A stretch of 64,000 nt of DNA from Erinaceus europaeus. Its lineage: Eukaryota > Chordata > Mammalia > Eulipotyphla > Erinaceidae. Of this stretch, positions 20,623 through 32,305 are shown in pieces. A program made the position numbers and the translations under genes. Below the pieces are notes generated by a model. It had not been told where the DNA came from, did no database searches, and saw nothing but the letters and a program-made list of their open reading frames with translations. Each line of letters opens with the position of its first letter. Within the stretch, counting starts at the first letter, position 1. The DNA is taken from contig NC_080165.1 in NCBI RefSeq assembly GCF_950295315.1, positions 10,035,723-10,099,722 on the forward strand, read 5' to 3'.

Positions 20623-22777
20623 ATGTGTACATCCATACAGACAGACAGTTCTTGCCTCACTGCAGGTCTTGTTGGTAAAAAGGTTCCAGAGATAAGAAGG
20701 CATATCAAATGTGATGTCTAAATGAAGATTTCAAGCAGTTATTCTCAGTCATCGTAAATTTGAAAAAGATTCTTATAAGTAGATTGGGAGAATATAATCA
20801 ATTGGATGAAAATAATCAAGGTGAAAAGTATTATTATAAAAAAGACTAGTTGCTAGTCTGAATTGTCTCTAGTGAGAGACAGATGGCCTTCAGTGACTCA
20901 GTTGTTGTCCAATCCGATAAATATTATCCAGTGGTCAAAGAGTGAGAATACTGGAACCAAGACCTGTTTAAATCGTATAGGCCTGTTCATATTCAGTCTC
21001 TCATCTCAACAAACTGTCTTTCTTTTTTCATACCATCTTACAATGCTGATATTTTAAGACAACAGGAAAATATGTGAATGTGTGGACACAGATTTTAGTT
21101 CAAAGTCTCTGTCTGAAAACGTAGAATAGGTTAATGAGTCAGCGTAAAACATAACTTTGTTATAGTATGAAATAAAATTAGGGTTGAAGCGGCAGATATG
21201 TAAAGTGACTACAAATCAGAATTTCAGAAAAGTAGCAAAGTGAGTCTGGGGTGAGAGCATCTGGCATTAGACGGTAAATCACTATTCAGCATCATGCAAT
21301 AAACGCAATCAAATATGAAATTTTATTTGTATTTGATTTGACAAGGATATTGGAGTTTCATTCGATGGGTGCAATGATGTGAGAAGAATAAAAAACATTC
21401 ACTCAGCAGTAACAATTTTTAGCACCGCAGAGACAGATGTGCCCAAGCCTGTTTGTCATAATGACTTTATTCAGCTACTTTAGAGAATAATTTACACTGA
21501 TTTGTGGAATGAACCGGTTTCCAAAGATAATTTATATAAAGGGAAACTTCCCCCCATTTTAACAGAAGCAATCTGTAACTGCAATATAATTTAAATGCAG
21601 TGTTCAGAGAAACAACTAGGTCCTATTATCCAGGATGTGTGGGATGAGGTGGGGGTTGACAAGCCTGAAGATGGAATCTTCACATGTCAGGTGGGTTAAT
21701 GGGAGGCAGAGACATGTATATGTCCTTTATATGTTCTCCTGTTTAAAAGGCAACACTATATAGGCACCCAAGTCAAATCTCTTTATCATTAACCATCCCT
21801 AAACCTCTGGTCATTATGTACTAGCAAAACATCATCTTAAGCATTTCTAGAATTTGGTCTCTTTCTGTCAATGTTCTTTTTTGCAAGTCACTTTCTTCAT
21901 AAATCTGATATGTGAGTTTTTAAATTGTTTACTGCAGCGTCTTCTTCTTTAGTCAGTGATAACAATTCCAAGTCTGTTTGCTTTCATAGTTCCCGTATCA
22001 GATTTGTAGTCTTGTTCAAAAGAGCACAAACTGGGTTCTTAGTCTCTTTATGCCCCCCCAAAAACTGGGTTAAAGCATTTATTCAAAAAAGAATTTTCAA
22101 AAAAAGCATGCATACAAAGTTTGATATTGGAACTTAATCACTGATGATTCCTTTAAAGGTGCTCCTAGATTTTCCTATCTGTTGAAATAAGATGATTCAT
22201 CTTGTTTTCATATTCTAGCCTGTATTGAATGTAATCCATATCAGAGTCAGTTTTCTGGAACATTAGTTCCAACTTATGACCTCCATCTCCATGGTGAATA
22301 GTTGGCTGGTCTTTTTTTAATGTACTATGACAGTCTGTGTTCCTGTGTACTCAATGGGCAAATACCCTAGAAAATGTTTTGGACAATGACTCAGGCTCCT
22401 AGAGAGTGAAGTAGAGTTATTTTCTTAAATCAGTGAGACACACCTGTCCTGGGTTTAGTTTTGTGTGGACTGGAGTCTTCCTAGGAGCAGAGCCTGTGGA
22501 AGCTGCTCAGTATAACTCGAGGCACATCGGTCACTTCATGTGAGTACTTGGCAGAAGCTATGGTAACTAGAACAAACAGAAAAAAACAACTTCAAACTAA
22601 GATTCTTTGTGGAATCTCTGGTTCATAGTGTAACACACAGCCTGAAAGAGTAGAAGAAATAATGAAATCTACTGACATTTCTATTTAAACCATTCTCCAT
22701 TGGGCTTATCTTTTTTATGCCAATTCAGTATTCTCACAATATTCTTTTTTTAATCTTTTTTTTTTAAATTATAATTA
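20623..22777. other. Largest repeat-poor stretch, nothing recognised
   Basis: About 2.15 kb without a recognisable SINE, L1 or LTR and without a convincing exon. Short frames are chance level. It would be the first place to test for conserved non-coding sequence by alignment with shrew and mole. Confidence 0.55.
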
Positions 22778-23395
22778 GTGGTCCAGGAGTGCTGGGATAG
22801 CCTGAGGGTGCTTCTTCCCAGGCACATGCTCTCTGGGTTGGGGAGAACTTGACTGGAGCCAACCTAGGCTGCTGCGTGAGAAAGGGATCAGGAACTAGCA
22901 TGGCGAGAGAGAGACTCTGGAACCGATGGAGTGGGAACACACAATACCCTGCTGCATTTATTGATCTGCCTTAAATATCTTCTGAGATGGAAGTGGTAGG
23001 GTGGAGAAAGGAAGTACCTAGGATAAGGGGGCAGAGTGGAAAAAGAGTGCAAACCAGTGGGGATTAAACAGTGGAAAACAGGATGTGACTAGGAGAGGGG
23101 GTGTAGCAAAAAGAGAGTGTGAACCAGTGGGGATGAAACCAATGCCCTATAGGCATGGCGGGTCTCAGGTAAAACAGCGATTATGTAAGTAGTCCACAGC
23201 GTTAAGCAATGGAGCAGGGGGGAGCTGGCGTACTGCCCAACATGGGAGGTGGCACAGTGATAGGGCTTTGGACTCTCAAGCATTAAGTCCCGAGTTCAAT
23301 CCCCGGCAGCACATGTGCCAGAGTGATGTATGGTTCTTTCTCTCTCCTCCTATCTTTCTCATAAATAAATAAAATCTTTAAATAAATAAATAATT
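22778..23395 (+). mobile_element. SINE type B split by an LTR
   Basis: The SINE starts GTGGTCCAGGAG at 22,778, is interrupted at 22,790, and resumes at 23,243 with GGGAGGTGGCACAGTG and its tRNA-like and AATAAATAAA tail parts. Confidence 0.88.
22790..23242 (-). mobile_element. Solo LTR inserted in a SINE
   Basis: 453 bp. On the minus strand it begins TGTTGGGCAGTACGCC and ends ...CCCAGCA, the TG...CA form of an LTR. The AATAAA signal (minus strand, near 22,960) gives the orientation. The six bases on each side are CAGGAG and TGGGAG; the SINE consensus there is CGGGAG, so this is a 6-bp target duplication whose CpG decayed in opposite ways. Confidence 0.85.
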
Positions 23396-23494
23396 TGTAA
23401 TTAACGGTAGTTTATAAGGATGTAAAATTACAGGGCATAGTTCTACACCACACCAAAATTCTCTGTGACCACCTTCCCAACAATAAACACCATT

Positions 23495-24440
23495 GCTCTT
23501 GTTTTATTTTTTTATTTCTTTATTGGGGGATTAGTGGTTTACAGCTGGCAGCAAAAAACAGTAATCTGTACATGCATAACATTTCACAGTCTTCCACATA
23601 ACAATTCAAACCCCATTAGGTCCTCCTCTGCCATCATGTTCCTGGACCTAAACCCTCCCTTTCCTATACCCCAGTCTTTCACTTTGGTGCAATATAACAC
23701 CATTATTCTTACAAAGTCTTAGAAACAGTACATTTGTTTCTGTGTTTTTGTTTTATTTTTCTTTGCAAGTTCATGTGTTTCCATTCTCTAGATTCCACAT
23801 ATGAGTGAAATCATTCAATAGCGTCTTTCATCTCTTTATTATTTGACTTATCATAATCACCTCCAGTTCCATTCATTTTGTCCCAAAGAGTACAATATCA
23901 TCTTGTTGACTGCAGAGTAGCATTCTATGGAGTATATATCCTATAACTTATTTGTCTAGTCATCTGCCAGTGGACATTTAGGCTGCTTCCATTCTTTGGC
24001 TATTGTGCATAATGCATCTATTAATATAGAATGCATCTGTCACTGAAAATAAGTATTTGCATGCTCTTTGAATAAACACCCACGTGTGGTACTGCTAGAT
24101 CATAAGATAACTCCATTTTTATTTGTTTAAGGACTCCCCCTACAGTCTTCTAAAGGGACTTCACCAATTTGCATTCACACCAGAAGCATAATTGAGTCCC
24201 TTTTTCTCTACAGCATAGTCAACATCTTTTATTTCCTGTTTTTTTTTTTAATGTTTAGTTATTTATGAGAAAGATAGGAGGAGAGAGAAAAAGAACCAGA
24301 CATCACTCTGGTACATGTGCTGCCGGAGATTGAACCCAGGACCCCATGCTTGAGAGCCTAATGCTTTATCCACTGTGCCACCTCTCGGACCGCTTTTATT
24401 TCCTGTTTTGTTGATGGTTGCTATTCTTATCGGTGTGAAG
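23495..24440 (-). mobile_element. LINE-1 3' end, antisense
   Basis: Short-3'UTR L1 form: TTTATTGGGGGATTAGTGGTTTAC start, CACTTTGGTGCAATA, then ORF2 C-terminal complement. Interrupted by a type B SINE and 5'-truncated near 24,440. Confidence 0.88.
24243..24392 (-). mobile_element. SINE type B in L1
   Basis: Antisense. CTTTTATTTCCTGTTTT is repeated at 24,226-24,242 and 24,393-24,409, a 17-base target duplication. Confidence 0.92.
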
Positions 24441-24724
24441 TGAAAAATTCCTTTTATATACAGTTTCAATCTGGCTTCAGTCTTGAATGTGAAGCCTATG
24501 GAAACCTGCCTAGTTCTGTCGGCTTTCCACCATATCTCCCCTTTCCACAAACTCTCAATTGGTAAATATCACTACCTGAAATGAAGACAGTAAATATAAT
24601 AATAGTTTCCAATGCTTGAAAATGTCCAAATTACTTTTGATTTACGGTGTTAAGATTCTTCTCCTATTTCCCTCTCCTGTCCGCAAATACTGTGTGCCTG
24701 AATAAAATGCATGTATGGAAAACA

Positions 24725-25005
24725 AGGTTGCGGGAGTGGCCAAAGACACACCCAGTTAAGCACACTTATCTCCATGCAAGGACCTGGGTTCAAGCCCCTG
24801 CTCCCCATCTTCAGGGGAACACTTCACGAGTGATGAAGCAGGTCTGTCCATCTTTTTCTTTCCTTATATCCTCAATTTCTCTCTATCCTGTCAAATAAAA
24901 ATAAGAAAAGGAAAAAATTGGCCACCAAGAGTGGTGGATATGACATGTAGCCACCACGCCCCAGCAATAACCCTGGTGGCAATAATAAATAAGTAAATAG
25001 AAACG
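24725..25005 (+). mobile_element. SINE type A2, long 3' end
   Basis: Sense, near full length, with the GGCCACCAAGAGTGGTGG and CAGCAATAACCCTGGTGGC extension followed by AATAAATAAG. Confidence 0.88.
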
Positions 25006-25181
25006 TAGTTGCAACATTTAATTGAATACTGTATTTAGAGGCAGTCCACAGTAGTCACAGGAAATGATAGATTAAAAAAGGGCATTCTCAAAGGGTATGC
25101 TGTGTTATAAACAAGTACAATTTTTTTTTCCTCTAGGAACATTAAGATCGCTGAATGAGATAAAAGATAACTGAGGGGACT

Positions 25182-25493
25182 TTTTTATTTGTTTGTTTGT
25201 TTGTCTTGTTTTTTTTTCTTCCAGGGTTATTTCTTGGGCTCAGTTCCTGCGCTATAAATCCACTGCTCCTGAAGGCTATTTTTTCCATTTTGTTGCCATT
25301 GTTATTGTTGTTGGATAGGACAGAGAGAAATGAGAGAAGAGCAGAGGAAGACAGACACCTGCAGACCTGCTTCACAGCTTGTGAGGTGACCCCCTGCAGG
25401 TGGGGAGCCTGGGACTTGAACCAGGATTCTTGCCGGGGTCCTTGCACTTCCTGCTACTTAACGCATAACCCGCTGCACTAATATCCGGGCTCC
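25182..25493 (-). mobile_element. SINE type A1, antisense
   Basis: Full-length: T-rich tail complement, CCAGGGTTATTTCTTGGGC, GACAGAGAGAAATGAGAG, CTGCAGACCTGCTTCAC, and the tRNA-like head ending CGGGCTCC. Flanking ATAACTGA (near 25,168 and 25,495) may be the duplication. Confidence 0.9.
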
Positions 25494-25505
25494 AATAACT
25501 GAACT

Positions 25506-26064
25506 TTTGTACAAGGAAGTGCCTTGCTGAGGTTCAGTCTACAAATTTAAACTCCGTGTATACTAGAGGAGGGTCAGGCATCTTCTCCCTCCTAACATCT
25601 ATTTGCCAAAGCACTTAGCTCAATTAATTTTTTAAGTGAATAAAATGTTTACTACATAATTTTTTAGGTATAGTTCCTCTGCCAAATTATTAATTGTGGG
25701 ATCATTGACTCTTCTTAATCAGGTAATAATACAAAAGTGTGTGCTTGTATGCCAGTATGTATGTGTGACGTCTTAATTTTTATACTCATTAAATTTAATT
25801 TTATTTATTTTCCTTTTGAAGGCTTTTATGTATTATATGACATGATCTAACTATTATGAACTATGTCTTCTAAATACAAATTTAAGAAAATTGAACCTTA
25901 AAATAATGTCCAAGTTTTTTTCTCTATAGATTTTATTCAAAATCAGCGGTTTACAAATCAATCATTAGGTCCACTTTATATGAGATATTTTCAAAATATT
26001 CACGTAGCCACATGTATGACTCAGTTTCCCACTCCCACTGTACTGAAGTAAGCCTTGATGCTAT

Positions 26065-26109
<45 letters not shown>

Positions 26110-26225
26110 ATCTCCATCTCTTTGTTCCTACTCTTGTTGAGCCTGAGAGATGTTCTAAGAATGCTGGGTAGTCATAAACAAGGGAGATATAGAGGATGAA
26201 TTAGGTTAGTTAAAGTTACTAACTA
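25506..26225. other. Unclassified DNA with a CT microsatellite
   Basis: AT-rich, no recognised gene. (TC)n run at 26,068-26,106. Confidence 0.6.
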
Positions 26226-26227
26226 CA

Positions 26228-26590
26228 GAGCAAGGTGGTTATTCACCCAGGACAGCACACATTACCATATGCAAGGACTCAAGTTGAAGCCTGTGGCCCC
26301 TGGCTGCAGGGTAAAGGCTTTACAAACAGTGAAGCAGTTTTAAAGGTCTTCCCCCTCCTCTCCCCCCCCACCCCACTCTCTATGCCCATAACTCTATATT
26401 TCTCTCTGCCTTTATCAAATATAAAGAAATGAAGAAATAAAAGGAGAGGAGGCGGGGGGGGGGGGGGAGATGAATGAAGGAAGGGGAGGGAAGGGAGAAG
26501 GGAGAAGGGAAAGAAAAAATGGCACTGGGAGTGATGGACTTGTGCAGGAACTAAGCCCCATGAAAACCCATAGTGGCAGGGTGGGGGTAG
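26228..26590 (+). mobile_element. SINE type A2, long 3' end, with purine expansion
   Basis: Sense copy. Between the CT body and the 3' extension lies an expanded purine stretch that includes 14 consecutive G (26,454-26,467) and GGGA units. Confidence 0.8.
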
Positions 26591-26785
26591 ACAGCATAAT
26601 GGTTATGCAAAGAGACTCTCATGCCTGAGACTCCCCCACACCACAATAAGCCAGAGCTGTGCAGGGCTCTGATATTTACCTCTGTGTCTTTCTCTCTCTG
26701 CATCTCTCTCAAAAATAAATAAAATACAAAAAAAAAAGAAAGAAAGAAGAAACCCTAGTGGCAATAAAAAAAAAACATTTTCAAT
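26588..26785 (+). mobile_element. SINE type C
   Basis: GTAGACAGCATAATGGTTATG resembles a tRNA A box, with GACTCTCATGCCTGAG and an AAATAAATAAAA tail. Directly follows the A2 SINE. Confidence 0.8.
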
Positions 26786-26789
26786 ATTT

Positions 26790-28438
26790 TTACACAATAC
26801 TCTTTCTTTCTTAAGCATCAACTTTCAAACTAAGTTTTCCTTTGCACGTTTTGTTATCTGATAAAATAATGAGAATATCAAGACAATGGGTTTCACATTC
26901 TTGCAAACCTTCCTTAACATATACCACATTATGCCATACAGAAACTAAAGTTTGCACTTTTGTTCAAACCGATGCTACTCTAGTTCCCATCTGTTTCTCC
27001 ACTTCATTAGCATTGCTGAGACTTTCTCTAAAGTTTATTTAATTGTGGAATCATCTTTTCCCTCTAATTATCTCTTTTTTGCTCCATTGGATAAGCCTTC
27101 ATGTTCATAATACTTGATAAGGTTTTACTTAAACAGTTCGGATATATTTATCCATTTACCTAGTTGTTTGTTTTTATTCATAACACACTAAACTAATTAC
27201 CTCTTCATTTATGTATCTTTCTTCCCTTTTCTTTTTACACTATAACGTAAAATCCATTTTAATATAATGCAGTAAAGTGTGGTGACAATAATTTAAAATA
27301 GACAGAAGTACAGATTGATACTACTTCTCTCTGTTATCAAAGACATGTACAGTTGAATGGTCATACTTCCAATTTTTTTTCAGGTTTCTAGTATGCTTTA
27401 GAGTTGGTGGTGTTTTATTTAATAGGGACTCTGAGTGACTTTCTGAGCATTGAAATGCTCTTAACTGAGTTGTGAAAGAGGCCTAAATTGCTCCTACGTT
27501 AATGACAGTCATACATTTTAAATTTCCAGTGGAGAATGAGGGAGTAGAGGCAAACTCATTAGATGATTTTATCAGTAAAATCTAATTGATGTACTCAACA
27601 AGCTCTAGCAATAATGATGATGACACAAAAATAAAAACAAAAAAGATGAGAGGAGGCACTGTGCAGTGATGGCAGATGTGACGCAGTAAACACAGGTTGC
27701 AAAGAGGTGAACGCGCTCATCTAAACCCAATTCAGTCTTGTCTCATCTAAACCCAATTCAGTCTTGTAAACCATGACCTCAGGAAAAGCAAAGAAACAGA
27801 GAAGAAGCAAGGGGCCAGGGAGAAGGTATCTGAAATATGCTATTGGAATTGATTGAAACTAGTTGGAAGATTAATGCTTATAATACATATCATGGAAACT
27901 AAATAAGAAAAGCGTAACTCAATGGAAAATAAACCAACAATATAAAAATATCCTAGCTGACTATAACTTAGCTCACTAGGTCAACTATGTTAGAAAAATG
28001 ACTTCCCCCATTAAAAAATAAAAGGAATTTCAAACATAGTTATTGTTTCTCTACATAATATTGGCAGAAATTCAAACGTACACTTAACAAGTTTGTTTGG
28101 TTTAATTACTTGTAAGTCAATTTGGCTATAATTTTCAAAATCTATGCTCTCACAATTAACATTTTGAAAAAAATATTACCATTTCAGCTAAAAAAAATTA
28201 CCTTTCCCCTACTAGTGAGGAAAATAAGATTAATTTAGATGGACTCTTTAAAAATATCCTTATTATTAAAGACAACATAAGCTAGATTCATTGATATGGA
28301 GAAGCAGAACTAAATATGATGGTGTGTAGATCAAAGAAAAAACTATTAAAATTTCAAAAAGACGAATTAATGAAATTATGTAAATGCCACGACTTACTAT
28401 AGATATCAGAGCAAAAACGTAAATATTAATGTAATTTT
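26790..28438. other. AT-rich stretch, no gene; 26-bp tandem duplication
   Basis: No recognised repeat family apart from a perfect tandem duplication at 27,716-27,767. The frames are short and unconvincing. Confidence 0.6.
27716..27767. repeat. Perfect 26-bp tandem duplication
   Basis: Two identical copies, each starting CTCATCTAAACCCAATTCAG. With no divergence it is young or recently homogenised. Confidence 0.95.
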
Positions 28439-30123
28439 TTAAAAAATAATTATTTATAAAAAGGAAACACTAACAAAAACCATAAAAGGGGTTACAACTC
28501 CACACAATTCCCACCACCAGAACTCCGTATCCCATCCCCTCCCCCGATAGCTTTCTTATTCTTTATCCCTCTGGGAGTATGGACCCAGGGTCACTGTGGG
28601 ATGCAGAAGGTGGGAGGTCTGGCTTCCGTAATTGCTTCCCCACTGAACATGGGCATTGACATACTCCCAGCCTGTCTCTCTCTTTTCCTAGTGGGGAAGG
28701 GCTGTGGGGAAGCGGGGCTCCAGGACACATTCGTGGGGTTGTCTGCCCAGGGAAGTCCAGTTGGCATCACAGTAGCATCTGGAACCTGGTGACTGAAAGA
28801 AGAGCTAACATATAGTGCCCAAAAAGTTGTTGACTAATCATGAACCTAAAAATTGGATTAGTGCAGATGAAGATGTGGGATTCTCTTTCTGCAGATAGTT
28901 AGTAGTCCTATTTTAGTTATATTCCCAAGGGCCCATGACTATCCTAGTTTTTTTTTCTGAGCTTGACATCTGATATGCAGGTGGATCCAAGTTATTGTCT
29001 GGGGAGATGATGTCGTGGTTGGAAAAAGGAACAGAAAGCTGGATCAGGGAAGAGAGTAGCTCCCAAATATGGGAAAGCTGTATATTGTTGACTGTAAACC
29101 CCATCGATTTGATGTGATCTGGGGCCATATTCAGCTTAGGAGCCTTTGTGACCTCTGCATCCCTGTAGATCTGAGCTAACATTCTGTGGTCATGAGTAGG
29201 AATGTTCCAAGCTGCCCCAATGTGAGGACCCATCTTCCTCAGGTAGAAAATAGAGTATGTTGTCCAGCCTCCCTTCAGAGGATGGAATATTCTCTACTGT
29301 TGTTGATTCATGTTGAGGGCAATGTCCTAGGTATGCCCACAAAGGGGTCAATTGTGTTGTTCATGATAGAGATGACCAGTAACAATGAAGAGAGGGATTT
29401 ATATTTGAGGTTGAAGCAGGCCCATCTTGTCTGTTTTGGAATCTTAGGACTCTCCAACTAGGGCCCCAACTGATGGGGTGGCCTGACTAAAGTGTCATTG
29501 GTAAAGTATGCCAGTCTCTTGCCCTTGTTCAGCTTTTGCAGTCCTTACTTTGATAAGGTGAGCTTTGGAGTGACTTAGGGAAGTGTTATAGTAAATAAGT
29601 GAGGAGGATATCTAAGTCTAAGTAGACACTATTTTATTATGAACTTTATGGTGTCTTTTTAGGTCTTTCTACTTGCTTTCTGCATATACTGACTCAGTGC
29701 AAACTATTGTGCATTATTTCTTTCAGGTATATATTTTGCCCTAATTTATGGATACATGTGAACAATTGCTCTATCTCATGCAACCTGGTCTATATCTACG
29801 TTTTGGGAATATTAGGAAGTGAACCACCTGAAATGAAATTAGAGAATCCTATGAAAGGAAAAGTCTCGCCCAAGTAATGAGGCTGAAAGGTTGACATTCC
29901 ACGTGTGACGTCTCTAGGCACAGTCTGAAGTTAAGCATGCTGAGGTGGTACTCGTTGTGTTGATCAGGTTGAGATCAGCAGATGCAATATCATTTGGTAT
30001 GAACTGAGAGAAGCATGCAGGAAAGTGAGCCGTACCTAGAGAGAGGTTCCAGGACCGGGGGAAATATAGCTCTATAGAGGAAGCAGGAGGTTCCTGCTGT
30101 CTTAGGGATTGAAAAGGCAATAG

Positions 30124-30311
30124 TCCCCACCTGCAGGGGAGTCACTTCACAGGCAGTGAAGCAGGTCTGCAGGTGTCTATCTTTCTCTCCTCTTCTCTGT
30201 CTTCCCCTCCTTTCTCCATTTCTTTCTCTCTTATATAACAACCACAATAACTACAACAATAAAACAACAAGGGCAACAAAAGGGAATAAATAAATAAATA
30301 TTTTTATAATG
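30124..30311 (+). mobile_element. SINE type A1, 5'-truncated
   Basis: Starts at TCCCCACCTGCAGGGGAGTC, runs to GGGAATAAATAAATAAATA. Flanked by AAGGCAATAG at 30,114-30,123 and 30,312-30,321. Confidence 0.9.
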
Positions 30312-30781
30312 AAGGCAATAGATGGTTATTGCTATAATCAAATTATTTGGTAATTAGGTTAGCTTTGAAAATTCCTTCATTAGAACTTGCTGTATCATAC
30401 ACAACAACACTGTAATTTATGTCCTTTGACATTATTTATATATAGCTGTATCTTATAGAGTAGTGTCCTGGTTGATTCTGTTCTCCCTGGTCTAAGCTTT
30501 TAAGAGAGTCAACATTTCAAAGACTCAGCCTATGAACTGTGCATTAAAAATTTTGAGACATTCAATCAGTTTTCCCCTTTCATATTAATTAGTGATTTAT
30601 ATGACTACAAGTTAATAGGAGAGTACATAAACACCATTCCCATCACCAAAAGACTGTCCCATCCCATCCTCCTCCCACCCCAGTGAAGACGAACAGTCAC
30701 CCTCACCCTCAAACCAGAGATTTTTCCCTATTCCCAACTCAGTCAAATCCTACTTTTAGTTTCCCTTTCTGATCTTATTTC

Positions 30782-31165
30782 TCAATTTCTGTGGATGAGT
30801 GGGATCATCCCATACTCATCTGTGTCATTCTGACTCAGCTCACTTAACATAATTCTTTCTGGCTCCATCCAAGATGGGTCAGAGAAGGTGGGTTTATTGT
30901 TCTTAATAGCTACGTAGTATTCCATTATGTATATATAGCACAGCTTTCTCAGCCATTCATTTGTTGTTGGGCACCTGGGTTGCTTCCAGGTTTTAGCTAT
31001 TATGAATTGTGCTGCTATGAACATAAGTGCACACATTTCTTTTTGGTTGGGTGTTATGGAGTCTTTGCAGTATATCCCTAGAAGAGGGATTACTGGGTCA
31101 TATGGAATGTCCATGTCTAGCCTTGTGAGAGTTCTCCAGACTGCTCTCCACAGAGGCTGGACCAA
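30782..31165 (-). pseudogene. L1 ORF2 C-terminal fragment (open 127 codons)
   Basis: Longest intact piece of the antisense L1. It encodes the conserved domain after the cysteine-rich region of ORF2p (PYDPVIPLLGIY, AKTWKQPRCPTTNEW). The cysteine-rich part lies in another frame upstream (near 31,200). No RT or endonuclease, so inert. Confidence 0.85.
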
Positions 31166-31985
31166 TTTACATTCCTACCAGTAGAACAGAAGGGTTATTC
31201 TGTCCCCACAACCTCTCCAGCATTTGTTGCTGCTGTCCTTTTGGATATATGCCATTCTCACAGGAGTGAAGTGATATCTCAATGTTGTCTGTATTTGCAT
31301 TTCTCTGACAATCAGCGACCTGGAGCAATTTTTCCTGTGTTTGTTAGCCTTTTGGATCTCTTCCATACTGAATGATCTGTTTATATCTTCTGCCCTTTTT
31401 TGGATGGGGTCATTGATTTTTTGGTGCTAAGTTTGCTGATCTCTTTGTATATTTTGGTGATTAATCTGTTGTCTGATGTATGGTATGTGTAGATCTTCTC
31501 CCATTCTGTGAGGGGTTGTTTGTGTGATAGTTTCTTTGGCTGTGCAGAAGCTTTTCAATTTGATGTAGTCTCATTGGTTTGTTTCTGCTCTAGTATTCCA
31601 TGCAATTGGGTTTGTTTCATCAAAGATGTCCTTGAGGTTTAGGTAGGGATGTGTTCCACCAACGTTTTCCTCTAAGTATCTGATAGTTTCTGGTCTGACA
31701 TCCAAGTGCTTGATCCATCTGGAGTTTACTTTTGTTTCTGGTGAGATAGAGTAGTTTAGTTTCATTCTTCTTCATGTTTCAACCCAGTTTTCCCAGCATC
31801 ATTTACTGAAGAGAGCCTTCTTCTACTTAATACTTTGGGCATCCTTATCAAAGATTAGATATCCATAGGTGTGGGGGTTTAGTTCTGGGTCTGTTCCACT
31901 GGTCTGTGTGCCTGTTTTTGTTCCATTACCAGGCCGTTTTGATGGTGATTTCTTAATAGTTATTTTGTAGGCGGTCGTACGTGAA

Positions 31986-32305
31986 TATCTGTCACACACA
32001 CTCAAATGGTTCAGCAAAATTGTTTGTCTATGTATTAAGCTACCTACTTATTATCAGCATCCATTTATCAGGATTTACATATTAGAGAGAAACTAAGTAA
32101 ATGTTGTAAACATGAGTTTGTAGATATAAGGAAATTGTATATGGATGTGCATTAAACTACTTTGAATTTTGTTTCTCCAAAAATTATATCCTGAAAGAAT
32201 TGACCACCCTCACCAATACACACACACCTTAAATTTTTAGGTAAATTTGAAAAATTGCAAAGCAAAAATAGAGGTCAAAGTAAACAAATGAAAAGGGTGA
32301 GAAGG
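31986..32305. other. Unclassified AT-rich spacer
   Basis: No feature recognised between two L1-derived elements. Confidence 0.5.

Larger units (their letters stand above)
28440..31985 (-). mobile_element. LINE-1 with ~2.3-kb 3'UTR (L1-B), 5'-truncated
   Basis: Read on the minus strand: ORF2 C-terminal part from about 31,985, stop at 30,782, then about 2.3 kb of 3'UTR to an A-rich end at 28,440. The ORF2 end is recognisable (PTTNEWLRKL, YVAIKNN, MLSELSQ ... YGMIPL). The frame is broken upstream. A truncated SINE (30,124-30,311) lies in the UTR. This copy defines the L1-B repeat found at eight or more other places in the window, and its continuity with ORF2 is the basis for calling L1-B an L1 3'UTR. 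Confidence 0.85.
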
